A DNA stretch of 13,280 nt from Streptomyces katrae (GTDB taxonomy: Bacteria > Actinomycetota > Actinomycetes > Streptomycetales > Streptomycetaceae). Position 1 is the first letter of the stretch. Each line of letters begins with the position of its first letter. Below, in pieces: positions 1 through 6,225 of the stretch. Where the stretch lies: NCBI RefSeq assembly GCF_000966975.1, contig NZ_JZWV01000589.1, positions 1-13,280 of the forward strand. The letters are read 5' to 3'. Position numbers and translations under genes: made by a program. The notes under the pieces were generated by a model that saw only the letters and a program-made list of their open reading frames with translations, had not been told where the DNA came from and made no database searches.

Positions 1-13
1 CCCCACCCCTCGA

Positions 14-33
14 GGGGGAGATAGCGAGCCCCC
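14..33 (-). terminator. Weak hairpin after the lacI-type gene
   Basis: About 19 bases beyond the regulator's stop codon the minus strand reads a run of five G, a 10-base loop and a run of five C. This could form a short GC stem. There is no U-tract, and the stem overlaps other C-rich sequence, including the palindrome CCCCTCGAGGGG at 6-17. It could act as a GC-only terminator for the operon, but the evidence is only the short inverted repeat. Confidence 0.25.
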
Positions 34-51
34 ACCGGAACCCCACCCCCC

Positions 52-1008
52 CTACCCCGGCCCCGTCGACCCCCGTACCACCAGCTCCGGCTGGAAGACG
101 TACTCCGTCCGCTGGACCGGCGTCCCCGCCACCGCCTCCAGCAGGGCCCCCACCGCCGCCGTGGCCATGGCGCGGATCAGCGGCGAATCGTCGAACCCGA
201 CCACCGAGACGTCCTCCGGGACCCGCAGCCCCCTCTCCCGGGCGGCGCGGATGACGCCGAGCGCCATCATGTCGCTCGCGCACACCACCCCCGTACACCC
301 CCGCTCCAGCAGGGCGATGCCCGCCGCGTGGCCCCCCTCGACCGTGAACAGGGTGCGCTGGACCAGCCCCTCCCCGTCGGCCCCCGGCCGGGCCGTCAGG
401 AAGCCCTGCTCCTTGCGGGCCGAAGGCACGTACCGCGTCGGCCCGATGGCCAGCCCTATCCTCCGGTGCCCCAGCTCCTCCAGGTGCCGCACGGCCATCT
501 CCGCCGCGGCCCGGTCGTCCGGGGAGACGAACGGCGCCTGCACGTGCTCGTTGAACCCGTTGACCATCACGAACGGCACCCCCCGCGCCGCGAGCCGCTG
601 GTAACGCGCCGGATCAGCGGTGGCATCCGCGTGCAGCCCGGACAGGAAGACGATCCCGGTGACCCCCCGTTCCTCAAGCTGCTCGACCAGCTCGTCCTCG
701 GTCGCCCCGCCCGGCGTCTGCGTGCACAGCACGGGCGTGTAGCCGTGGCCGGCCAGCGCCTGCTCGATGACCTGCGCGAACGCCGGAAAGATCGGGTTGG
801 TCAGCTCCGGGATGAGCAGCCCCACCAACCCGTTGCTCCGCCGCTTCAGCCGCACCGGCCGCTCGTATCCCAGCAGGTCCATGGCGGCCAGCACCCGGTG
901 CCGGGTGCCGGCCGCCACGCCCGCCTTGCCGTTGAGCACACGGCTGACGGTCGCCTCGCTGACCCGGGCCTGCGAGGCGATGTCCGTCAGCCGCAACGGG
1001 GAACTCAC
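52..1008 (-). CDS. LacI-family regulator, MalR paralog with shortened ligand-binding domain
   Basis: A 318-residue LacI/GalR-type repressor. The N-terminal helix-turn-helix (about residues 6-27, with VSEATVSRVLNGK) is followed by the hinge and the periplasmic-binding-protein-like effector domain. It is clearly paralogous to the malR product in this window along its whole length, sharing blocks such as GLHAD.TAD, APFVSPDDRAA and VVCASDMMALG. The family's usual length is about 340. Here DDSPLI (273-278) runs straight into RAMATAAV, where MalR has the conserved stretch FTDPPLTTIRQP, a net loss of 14 residues. A second region (about residues 203-215) is 6 residues shorter, and the C-terminus is also shorter. 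The GTG start overlaps the aglA stop as GTGA, and with no clear Shine-Dalgarno it is probably translated by coupling. The same recognition helix as MalR implies the same operators. Whether it still senses sugar or dimerises is doubtful. Confidence 0.85.
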   Translation of the reverse strand: MSSPLRLTDIASQARVSEATVSRVLNGKAGVAAGTRHRVLAAMDLLGYERPVRLKRRSNGLVGLLIPELTNPIFPAFAQVIEQALAGHGYTPVLCTQTPGGATEDELVEQLEERGVTGIVFLSGLHADATADPARYQRLAARGVPFVMVNGFNEHVQAPFVSPDDRAAAEMAVRHLEELGHRRIGLAIGPTRYVPSARKEQGFLTARPGADGEGLVQRTLFTVEGGHAAGIALLERGCTGVVCASDMMALGVIRAARERGLRVPEDVSVVGFDDSPLIRAMATAAVGALLEAVAGTPVQRTEYVFQPELVVRGSTGPG

Positions 1009-2672
1009 CCCGACGTCACCCGCCACCACACCGTGGTGTCGGCCGGCAGCACGCCCTCCTCCGGCAGCACACCGTCCTCGACCGCAGCGCCGCTGGACAG
1101 CAGGGCCTCGCCCGCGACGGGGAACCGCACCGCCGCACCGGTGGTGTTGGCGGTGCAGAGGAACTCCCCGCGGCGGAAGGCCAGGACTCCCTCGGGAGCG
1201 TCCTGCCAGTCCACCGAGTCGCCCGCGCCCAGGTCCGGGTGCTCGCGGCGCAGCCGCAGGGCGGTCCGGTAGAGCTCCAGGGTGGAGGACGGGTCGCCGG
1301 TCTGCGCCTCCACGCTCAGCTCCGCCCAGGAGTCCGGCTGCGGGAGCCAGCTGCCACCGGTGCCGAAGCCGTACGGGGCCTGCGTGCCCGACCACGGGAT
1401 GGGGACCCGGCAGCCGTCGCGGAAGCCGTCCTGTCCCGCCGCGCGGAAGAACGACGGGTCCTGGCGGACCTCGTCCGGCAGGTCGGTGACGTCGGGCAGG
1501 CCGAGCTCCTCGCCCTGGTAGAGGTACGCCGAACCGGGCAGCGCCAGCATCAGCAGGCTCGCCGCGCGGGCCCGCCGCAGACCGAGCTCGCGGTCGCCGG
1601 GCTCGCGCAGCTGGGTGCCGAGGCCGGCGGGGTTGGCGAAGCGGGTGGCGTGCCGGGTGACGTCGTGGTTGGACAGCACCCAGGTGGTGGGGGCGCCGAC
1701 GGGACGCATCGCGGCCAGCGAGCCGTCGATGACCTCGCGGAGCGCCGTCGCCTCCCAGTCGCAGGTCAGGTACTGGAAGTTGAACGCCTGCTGCATCTCG
1801 TCGGGGCGGACGTAGCGGGCCGTGCGCTCGACGGTCGGGGTCCATGCCTCGGCGACCAGGACGCGGTCGCCCTCGTACTCGTCGAGGATCCGGCGCCAGG
1901 AGCGGTATATCTCGTGGACGCCGTCCTGGTCGAAGAAGGGCATGACGTCGTTGCCGAGCAGCTTGAGCTGGTCCTTGGCGCCGAGGTCGGGCAGCCCGGG
2001 CGCCTTGACCAGGCCGTGGGCGACGTCGACGCGGAAGCCGTCGGCGCCGAGGTCGAGCCAGAAGCGCAGGATGGAGCGGAACTCGTCCTGGACGGCCGGG
2101 TGTTCCCAGTTGAAGTCGGGCTGCTCGGGGGCGAAGAGGTGCAGGTACCACTCCCCGTCCTCCACCCGCGTCCACGCCGGCCCGCCGAAGATCGACTCCC
2201 AGTCGTTCGGCGGCTCCTCGCCGGTCTCCCCCTTCCCGGGCCGGAAGTGGAAGCGCTCCCGCAGCCGGGAGCCCGGCCCCTCCCGCAGCGCCTGCTTGAA
2301 CCACTCGTGCTGGTCGGAGCAGTGGTTGGGGACGAGGTCCACGATGATCCGCATGTCCAGCGCGTGCGCCTCGCGGATGACGGCGTCGGCGTCGTGCAGG
2401 GTGCCGAACATGGGGTCGATGGCCCGGTAGTCGGCGACGTCGTAACCGGCGTCGGCCTGCGGGGAGGCGTAGAAGGGGCTCAGCCAGACGGCGTCGACGC
2501 CCAGCTCCTTGAGGTAGGGCAGTCTGCTCCGGATGCCCTCGAGGTCCCCCATGCCGTCCCCGTTGGAGTCGGCGAAGCTGCGCGGATAGACCTGGTAGAT
2601 CACCGCGTCTCTCCACCAGCCGGACCGGGTCCCGGTCGGGGTGGGGAGAGCGTCGGCGAGGTGCTGGGTCAT
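1005..2672 (-). CDS. aglA: Alpha-glucosidase, GH13 family (AglA-like)
   Basis: A 555-residue cytoplasmic enzyme with no signal peptide, expected to release glucose from the non-reducing end of maltose or short maltodextrins. The GH13 motifs are complete: metal-binding loop DSNGDGMGDL (35-44), region I DLVPNH (112-117), QPDFNW (184-189), nucleophile D216 in GFRVDVA, acid/base E275 in AEAW, and transition-state D337 in SNHD. The length is normal for the oligo-1,6-glucosidase/alpha-glucosidase branch. The ATG is preceded by AAGGA (2677-2681) with a 4-base spacer. It lies 77 bp after malG with no terminator between, so it is probably the fourth gene of the malEFG operon, the position of aglA in S. 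coelicolor as I recall it. Val217 follows the nucleophile; in related enzymes that residue is associated with alpha-1,6 activity, so isomaltose may also be used (inference). Confidence 0.9.
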   Translation of the reverse strand: MTQHLADALPTPTGTRSGWWRDAVIYQVYPRSFADSNGDGMGDLEGIRSRLPYLKELGVDAVWLSPFYASPQADAGYDVADYRAIDPMFGTLHDADAVIREAHALDMRIIVDLVPNHCSDQHEWFKQALREGPGSRLRERFHFRPGKGETGEEPPNDWESIFGGPAWTRVEDGEWYLHLFAPEQPDFNWEHPAVQDEFRSILRFWLDLGADGFRVDVAHGLVKAPGLPDLGAKDQLKLLGNDVMPFFDQDGVHEIYRSWRRILDEYEGDRVLVAEAWTPTVERTARYVRPDEMQQAFNFQYLTCDWEATALREVIDGSLAAMRPVGAPTTWVLSNHDVTRHATRFANPAGLGTQLREPGDRELGLRRARAASLLMLALPGSAYLYQGEELGLPDVTDLPDEVRQDPSFFRAAGQDGFRDGCRVPIPWSGTQAPYGFGTGGSWLPQPDSWAELSVEAQTGDPSSTLELYRTALRLRREHPDLGAGDSVDWQDAPEGVLAFRRGEFLCTANTTGAAVRFPVAGEALLSSGAAVEDGVLPEEGVLPADTTVWWRVTSG

Positions 2673-2749
2673 GGTGTCCTTGGAGAGGTCGGGCCGGTGG
2701 AACGCGGAAAGAACGGACGCGCGGAACTCAGGGCGGGTCGGTCAGCCGG

Positions 2750-3625
2750 TCAGCCCTTGGTGGCGCCCGCCGTCATACCGGCGACGAGGTGACGCTGGGC
2801 GAACAGGAAGAAGACGGCCGCGGGGATGGCGATGAGGACGGAGGCCGCGCTCATCGCACCCCAGTTGGACGTGTACTGCGTGACGAAGGTCTGCAGGCCG
2901 CCCGCGAGGGTGAGGTTCTCCTCGCCGACCATGAAGGCGGAGGCGTAGGCGACTTCGCCCCAGGCGGTGATGAAGGCGTAGAAGCCGGTGACGGCCAGGC
3001 CGGGCTTGGCGAGCGGGAGGATCAGGCGCCAGAAGGTGCCGAAGGGGTTGAGCCCGTCGACCCGCCCCGACTCGTCGATCTCGACCGGGATGGTGTCGAA
3101 GAAGCCCTTCATCATCCAGGCGCAGAACGGCACGGCGATGGTGAGGTACGTGATGATCAGGCCGAGCGGCTGGTTCAGCAGCCCGAGCTCTCCCATCAGG
3201 TTGTAGAGCGGGACGATGAGGATGGCCATCGGGAACATCTGCGTGATGAGCAGGGTCCACATGAGCGGCTTCATGCCGGGGAACTTGAAGCGGCTGACCG
3301 CGTACCCGGTGGTGGCGGCGATGAAGACACCCAGCACGGTGGTGACGCCGGCCACCAGCACGGAGTTCCAGAACCAGCTCAGGAAGTGGCTGGACTCCAG
3401 CAGGTAGGTGTAGTTGCCGAGCGTCGGTTCCTTCACGAAGTCGGTGCTGATGGCGTACTTCGCGGGCTTCAGCGAGGTCAGCAGGATCCACAGCACGGGG
3501 AAGACGGCGATGACGGACGCGACGAGGAGCGTGGCGTGCAGCCCGAAGGAGGCGAGCGGCGACCGCGCACCGCGCGGACGGACGCCCTTCGAACGGGGCT
3601 CGGAAGCGGTCTCGGACACGGTCAC
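2750..3625 (-). CDS. malG: Maltose/maltodextrin ABC permease MalG
   Basis: A 291-residue inner-membrane permease of the sugar ABC importer family. Six hydrophobic segments are visible at about 25-52, 80-110, 120-145, 152-172, 205-232 and 257-280. The cytoplasmic EAA loop that contacts the ATPase lies at about 183-205, with DGLNPFG followed by LILPLAKPG. The chosen GTG overlaps the malF stop (TGGTGACC) and lies 4 bases after GGAGAGG (3630-3636). A second GTG at 3619, two codons in, has a 10-base spacing and is an alternative start. It forms the MalF-MalG channel with its upstream neighbour and takes substrate from MalE. No ATP-binding subunit is encoded nearby. Streptomyces importers of this class are known to share the MsiK ATPase. 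Confidence 0.93.
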   Translation of the reverse strand: MTVSETASEPRSKGVRPRGARSPLASFGLHATLLVASVIAVFPVLWILLTSLKPAKYAISTDFVKEPTLGNYTYLLESSHFLSWFWNSVLVAGVTTVLGVFIAATTGYAVSRFKFPGMKPLMWTLLITQMFPMAILIVPLYNLMGELGLLNQPLGLIITYLTIAVPFCAWMMKGFFDTIPVEIDESGRVDGLNPFGTFWRLILPLAKPGLAVTGFYAFITAWGEVAYASAFMVGEENLTLAGGLQTFVTQYTSNWGAMSAASVLIAIPAAVFFLFAQRHLVAGMTAGATKG

Positions 3626-4719
3626 CACACCTCTCCCTGCTTGCGCAGCGAGCGCCGGTAGACCAGCGCGAAGATCATGAGCAGGCCGAGGATCAGCACG
3701 CCCCAGGTCGCGGAGCCGGCGAAGTCGCGCGGGCTGGCGACGAAGGCCTGGCGGAAGGCCTGGGTCACGAGGATCTCGGTGGAGTCGCCGGGGCCGCCCC
3801 GCGTGAGCAGGAAGATCACCGGGAACATGTTGAAGGTCCAGATGGTGGAGAGCAGGATCACCGTCATGCTGACGGCGCGCAGCCCGGGCAGCGTGATGTG
3901 CCGGAACCGCTGCCACGGTCCGGCGCCGTCCATCTCGGCGGCCTCGTACAGTTCCGCGGGGATCGACTGGAGCCCGCCGAGCAGGGCGACCATCATGAAC
4001 GGCACGCCGAGCCAGACGTTGACGGCGATGACGGACACCTTGGCCCAGGTCGGGTCGTCCAGCCACGGGACGGCCGAGATCCCTCCGCCGTCGAGGATCT
4101 TGTTGAGGATGCCGTTGTCGCGGTTGAAGAGGAACCGCCAGGCGAAGACGGAGACGAAGCCGGGCACGGCCCAGGGCAGGATGAGCGCCATCCGGTAGGC
4201 GGCGCGCCCGCGGAACTGCCGATTGAGGACGGTGGCCAGGCCGAGGCCGAGGGCGAAGGTGACCGAGACGCAGGCGACGGTCCACACCACCGTCCACACC
4301 AGCCGCTGCCAGAAGACGGGTTCGCCGAGGACCGCCACGTAGTTGTCGAGCCCGACGAACTCGTACGTGGCCTCGATGTGGCGCACGCCGATGGTACGGG
4401 CGACGTTGCGCTCGCTGGCGTCGGTCAGCGACAGGTAGATGCCGCGGACGAGCGGCCAGCCGACGATGACGCCGAGGACGAGGACGACCGGGGCGACCAT
4501 GGCCCAGGCGTACCAGTGCGTGGCGAGGGCGCGGCTGATGCCGCCGCGCGGACTCCCGGCGGCGGGGGCGCCCTTGGCGGACGTCGCACCCTTGGCGGAC
4601 GTCGGGGCCCCGGGGCCGGGCGTCGTGGTCTTGGCAGTCGAGCGGCCGGAGCCGCGGCCGGCGAGGGTCGTCTCGCCGGCCGCGGCCCCGGTCTCCGACC
4701 GGCTGGTGTCAGCAGCCAT
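3622..4719 (-). CDS. malF: Maltose/maltodextrin ABC permease MalF
   Basis: A 365-residue membrane permease, partner of MalG. The hydrophobic core starts at about residue 68 (WYAWAMVAPVVLVLGVIVGW), with further segments near 139-165, 178-198, 228-252, 283-305 and 336-354. The EAA loop is canonical: ELYEAAEMDGAGPW (256-269) followed by HITLPG (274-279). The first 65 residues are Ala/Gly/Thr/Ser-rich, look disordered, and carry a tandem repeat TSAKGA TSAKGA (40-51). They are cytoplasmic by the usual topology of the family. The ATG is preceded by AAGGA (4722-4726) and sits 8 bp after the malE stop, so the two are likely coupled. Confidence 0.93.
   Translation of the reverse strand: MAADTSRSETGAAAGETTLAGRGSGRSTAKTTTPGPGAPTSAKGATSAKGAPAAGSPRGGISRALATHWYAWAMVAPVVLVLGVIVGWPLVRGIYLSLTDASERNVARTIGVRHIEATYEFVGLDNYVAVLGEPVFWQRLVWTVVWTVACVSVTFALGLGLATVLNRQFRGRAAYRMALILPWAVPGFVSVFAWRFLFNRDNGILNKILDGGGISAVPWLDDPTWAKVSVIAVNVWLGVPFMMVALLGGLQSIPAELYEAAEMDGAGPWQRFRHITLPGLRAVSMTVILLSTIWTFNMFPVIFLLTRGGPGDSTEILVTQAFRQAFVASPRDFAGSATWGVLILGLLMIFALVYRRSLRKQGEVW
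4571..4606 (-). repeat. Tandem 18-bp repeat inside malF
   Basis: Two adjacent 18-bp units (4571-4588 and 4589-4606) differ only in their last two bases. They encode the duplicated TSAKGA in the low-complexity N-terminal tail of MalF. The length is a multiple of three, so copy-number change by slippage would keep the frame. Confidence 0.8.
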
Positions 4720-4727
4720 GGTCCTTA

Positions 4728-6002
4728 CTACTTCCAGCCCTTGAGGATCTTGCGGAACTCGGCGCCGGCCGCCTTGGCCGCGTCCTCGGGGCTCGACGTC
4801 CCGGTGACGGCCTTGGTGTACTCGACCTTCAGCGGCTCGAAGAGGGAGCCGTTCTCCGGGATCCAGGCGCGCTCGACGGCCTTGTCGACGGCCGGCTTGA
4901 AGAACTGGACCATCTCGCTGTTCTTGACGTCCGGCTGCTCGTAGGCGGCGGTGCGCGTCGGGAGCAGGCTCAGCTCCTTGGCGGACTGGACCTGGACCTC
5001 CTGGGAGGTCATGTACTCGACGAAGGCGTGCGCGGCGGCGGTGTTCTTCGAGCCGGCGTAGACGGCCAGGTCGTGGCCGCCCTGCGGGGCGCCGGCCTTG
5101 ACGGAGCCGGCCGGGACGGCGGCGACGCCGAGGTTGGACTTGTCCTTGAACTGCTCGCCGGCGTAGCTGTCGGCCACCGCCCAGGGGCCGTTGATCATCA
5201 TCGCGACCTCCCCGGACTTGAAGGCGGTCTGCATGTTGGTCCAGCCGTCGGTGGCGTTGGTGACGGCGGCGCCGGAGGTGACCAGGTCGCGGGCGGCCTT
5301 GAAGCCCTTGACGCCGGCCGCGTTGTCGACCGTGACGGTCTTGGTCTTGGCGTCGACGAGGTCGCCGCCCTCGCCGTAGATGAACGGCAGGAACCAGTAG
5401 GAGTCGTCGCCGCGCAGGTAGAGGCCGGTCTTGCCGCTCTTGGCCTTGATCGCGGCAGCGGCGGTCTTCAGCTCCTCCAGGGTCTTGGGGGGCTGGACGC
5501 CGGCGTCGGCGAGCATCTTCTTGTTGTAGAAGAGGCCGAGGGTGTCGATGACCTGCGGGACGGCGTAGGTCTTCCCGTCGAACTTGCCGCTGGCGGCGGC
5601 CTGCGGGAGGAACTCGGCGTCGACCTTCTTGGCCTGGTCGGCGGGGACCTCGTCGAGGTAGCCGAGGGAGGCGAGGTCGGCGACCCAGCCGACGTCGGCG
5701 CGGATCACGTCAGGGGCGTCGGCGCCGCTGCTGAAGGCGTTCTTGACCTTGTTCTGGGCGTCGCCGTAGGGAACGTTGACGTACTTGACGGTCACCTTCG
5801 GGTGCTTCGCGGTGAAGGCCTCGGCGATCTTCTGGAAGCTCGCCTTCTCGGCGTCGTTCGAGGTGTCCCACCAGGTGACGGTGCCGGACAGCTCGCCACC
5901 GGCCTTCGTCTCCCCACCGTCGCCCTTGGTGTCCCCACCGCAAGCCGTCGCCGCGAGCGCCAGGGTCGCGACCAGCGCGGTGGCCGCTATGCCACGCCGC
6001 AT
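4728..6002 (-). CDS. malE: Maltose/maltodextrin-binding lipoprotein MalE
   Basis: A 424-residue extracellular solute-binding protein (family 1), expected to be anchored to the outer face of the membrane and to deliver maltodextrins to MalFG. It begins MRRG followed by an Ala/Leu-rich segment and a lipobox AATAC, with the lipidated Cys at 21. A Gly/Lys/Thr-rich linker (22-38) leads into the fold, which starts at GTVTWWDTSND. Family features include GADAPDVIRADVGW (93-106), YAVPQVIDTLGLFYNKK (146-162) and MMINGPWAVADSY (268-280). The length is usual for the family. The ATG is preceded by AAGGAG (6008-6013) at a 5-base spacing, which makes this start convincing. It is the first gene of the malEFG-aglA-lacI operon and faces the divergent GH13/malR pair across a region with MalR-like sites. 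Confidence 0.95.
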   Translation of the reverse strand: MRRGIAATALVATLALAATACGGDTKGDGGETKAGGELSGTVTWWDTSNDAEKASFQKIAEAFTAKHPKVTVKYVNVPYGDAQNKVKNAFSSGADAPDVIRADVGWVADLASLGYLDEVPADQAKKVDAEFLPQAAASGKFDGKTYAVPQVIDTLGLFYNKKMLADAGVQPPKTLEELKTAAAAIKAKSGKTGLYLRGDDSYWFLPFIYGEGGDLVDAKTKTVTVDNAAGVKGFKAARDLVTSGAAVTNATDGWTNMQTAFKSGEVAMMINGPWAVADSYAGEQFKDKSNLGVAAVPAGSVKAGAPQGGHDLAVYAGSKNTAAAHAFVEYMTSQEVQVQSAKELSLLPTRTAAYEQPDVKNSEMVQFFKPAVDKAVERAWIPENGSLFEPLKVEYTKAVTGTSSPEDAAKAAGAEFRKILKGWK

Positions 6003-6054
6003 ATGAACTCCTTCGATGATCCCGGCCGCGCCCTCGCGGTCCCGAGTTGCAGGG

Positions 6055-6083
6055 AACGTAACAAGACTGAAAGCCGACGGAAA
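6055..6083 (-). promoter_or_regulatory. Candidate malE promoter
   Basis: On the minus strand TTTCCG (6083-6078) and TACGTT (6060-6055) are separated by 17 bases. The -10 fits the TAnnnT pattern; the -35 matches the consensus at only three positions. The transcript would start near 6048, giving a leader of about 45 bases that includes the AAGGAG of malE. The main inverted repeat lies 3 bp upstream of the -35 and a TTGCAG lies at the predicted start site, an arrangement suited to repression. The prediction rests on position and weak hexamers only. Confidence 0.45.
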
Positions 6084-6086
6084 GAC

Positions 6087-6107
6087 CTTGCGGCAATTTT
6101 CTGCAAG
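6087..6107. promoter_or_regulatory. Probable MalR operator
   Basis: A 7-7-7 inverted repeat: CTTGCGG, seven AT-rich bases, then CTGCAAG. The arms match at six of seven positions. Such half-sites resemble the CTTGCAG motifs known upstream of MalR-controlled Streptomyces genes. It sits immediately upstream of the candidate malE -35 element. Confidence 0.65.
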
Positions 6108-6202
6108 CGGAGGCGATCCGTTACATCCGTGTGTCCCTACGGTTGCCGCAGCTTGCTGTTAGTTCGAGTCGGCTTCGATTCCCCAGGCCCGCAACCAGGG
6201 GA

Positions 6203-6212
6203 CGTGTACACG
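6203..6212. promoter_or_regulatory. Perfect 10-bp palindrome upstream of second GH13 gene
   Basis: CGTGTACACG reads the same on both strands and ends 13 bp before the ATG of the plus-strand glucosidase. It is unlike the TTGCAG elements, so if it is a binding site it may serve a different regulator. No function can be assigned from sequence. Confidence 0.3.
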
Positions 6213-6225
6213 CGTTGACTGCGGT

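Larger units (their letters stand above)
6003..6225. promoter_or_regulatory. Divergent malE / GH13 control region
   Basis: This 223-bp spacer is AT-richer than its surroundings and carries several TTGC/GCAA elements: TTGCAG (6047-6052), CTTGCGG (6087-6093), CTGCAAG (6101-6107) and GCAGCTTGC (6148-6156). A further one lies just inside the plus-strand gene (6253-6260). TTGCAG-type repeats are known from Streptomyces amylase and mal promoters as the targets of MalR/Reg1. No small gene or RNA was recognised here. Confidence 0.8.

Noticed and set aside
52..2616. One long minus-strand frame that looks like a fusion of a 536-residue protein to the LacI regulator
   Set aside because: Its first part is an Arg/Pro/Gly-rich shadow of aglA in another frame. 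aglA itself has intact GH13 motifs, and the regulator has its own GTG overlapping the aglA stop.
2673..2749. Possible separate promoter for aglA in the malG-aglA gap
   Set aside because: No TTGC-type operator, hairpin or acceptable -10/-35 pair was seen. The gap is short and read-through from malEFG is the simpler view.
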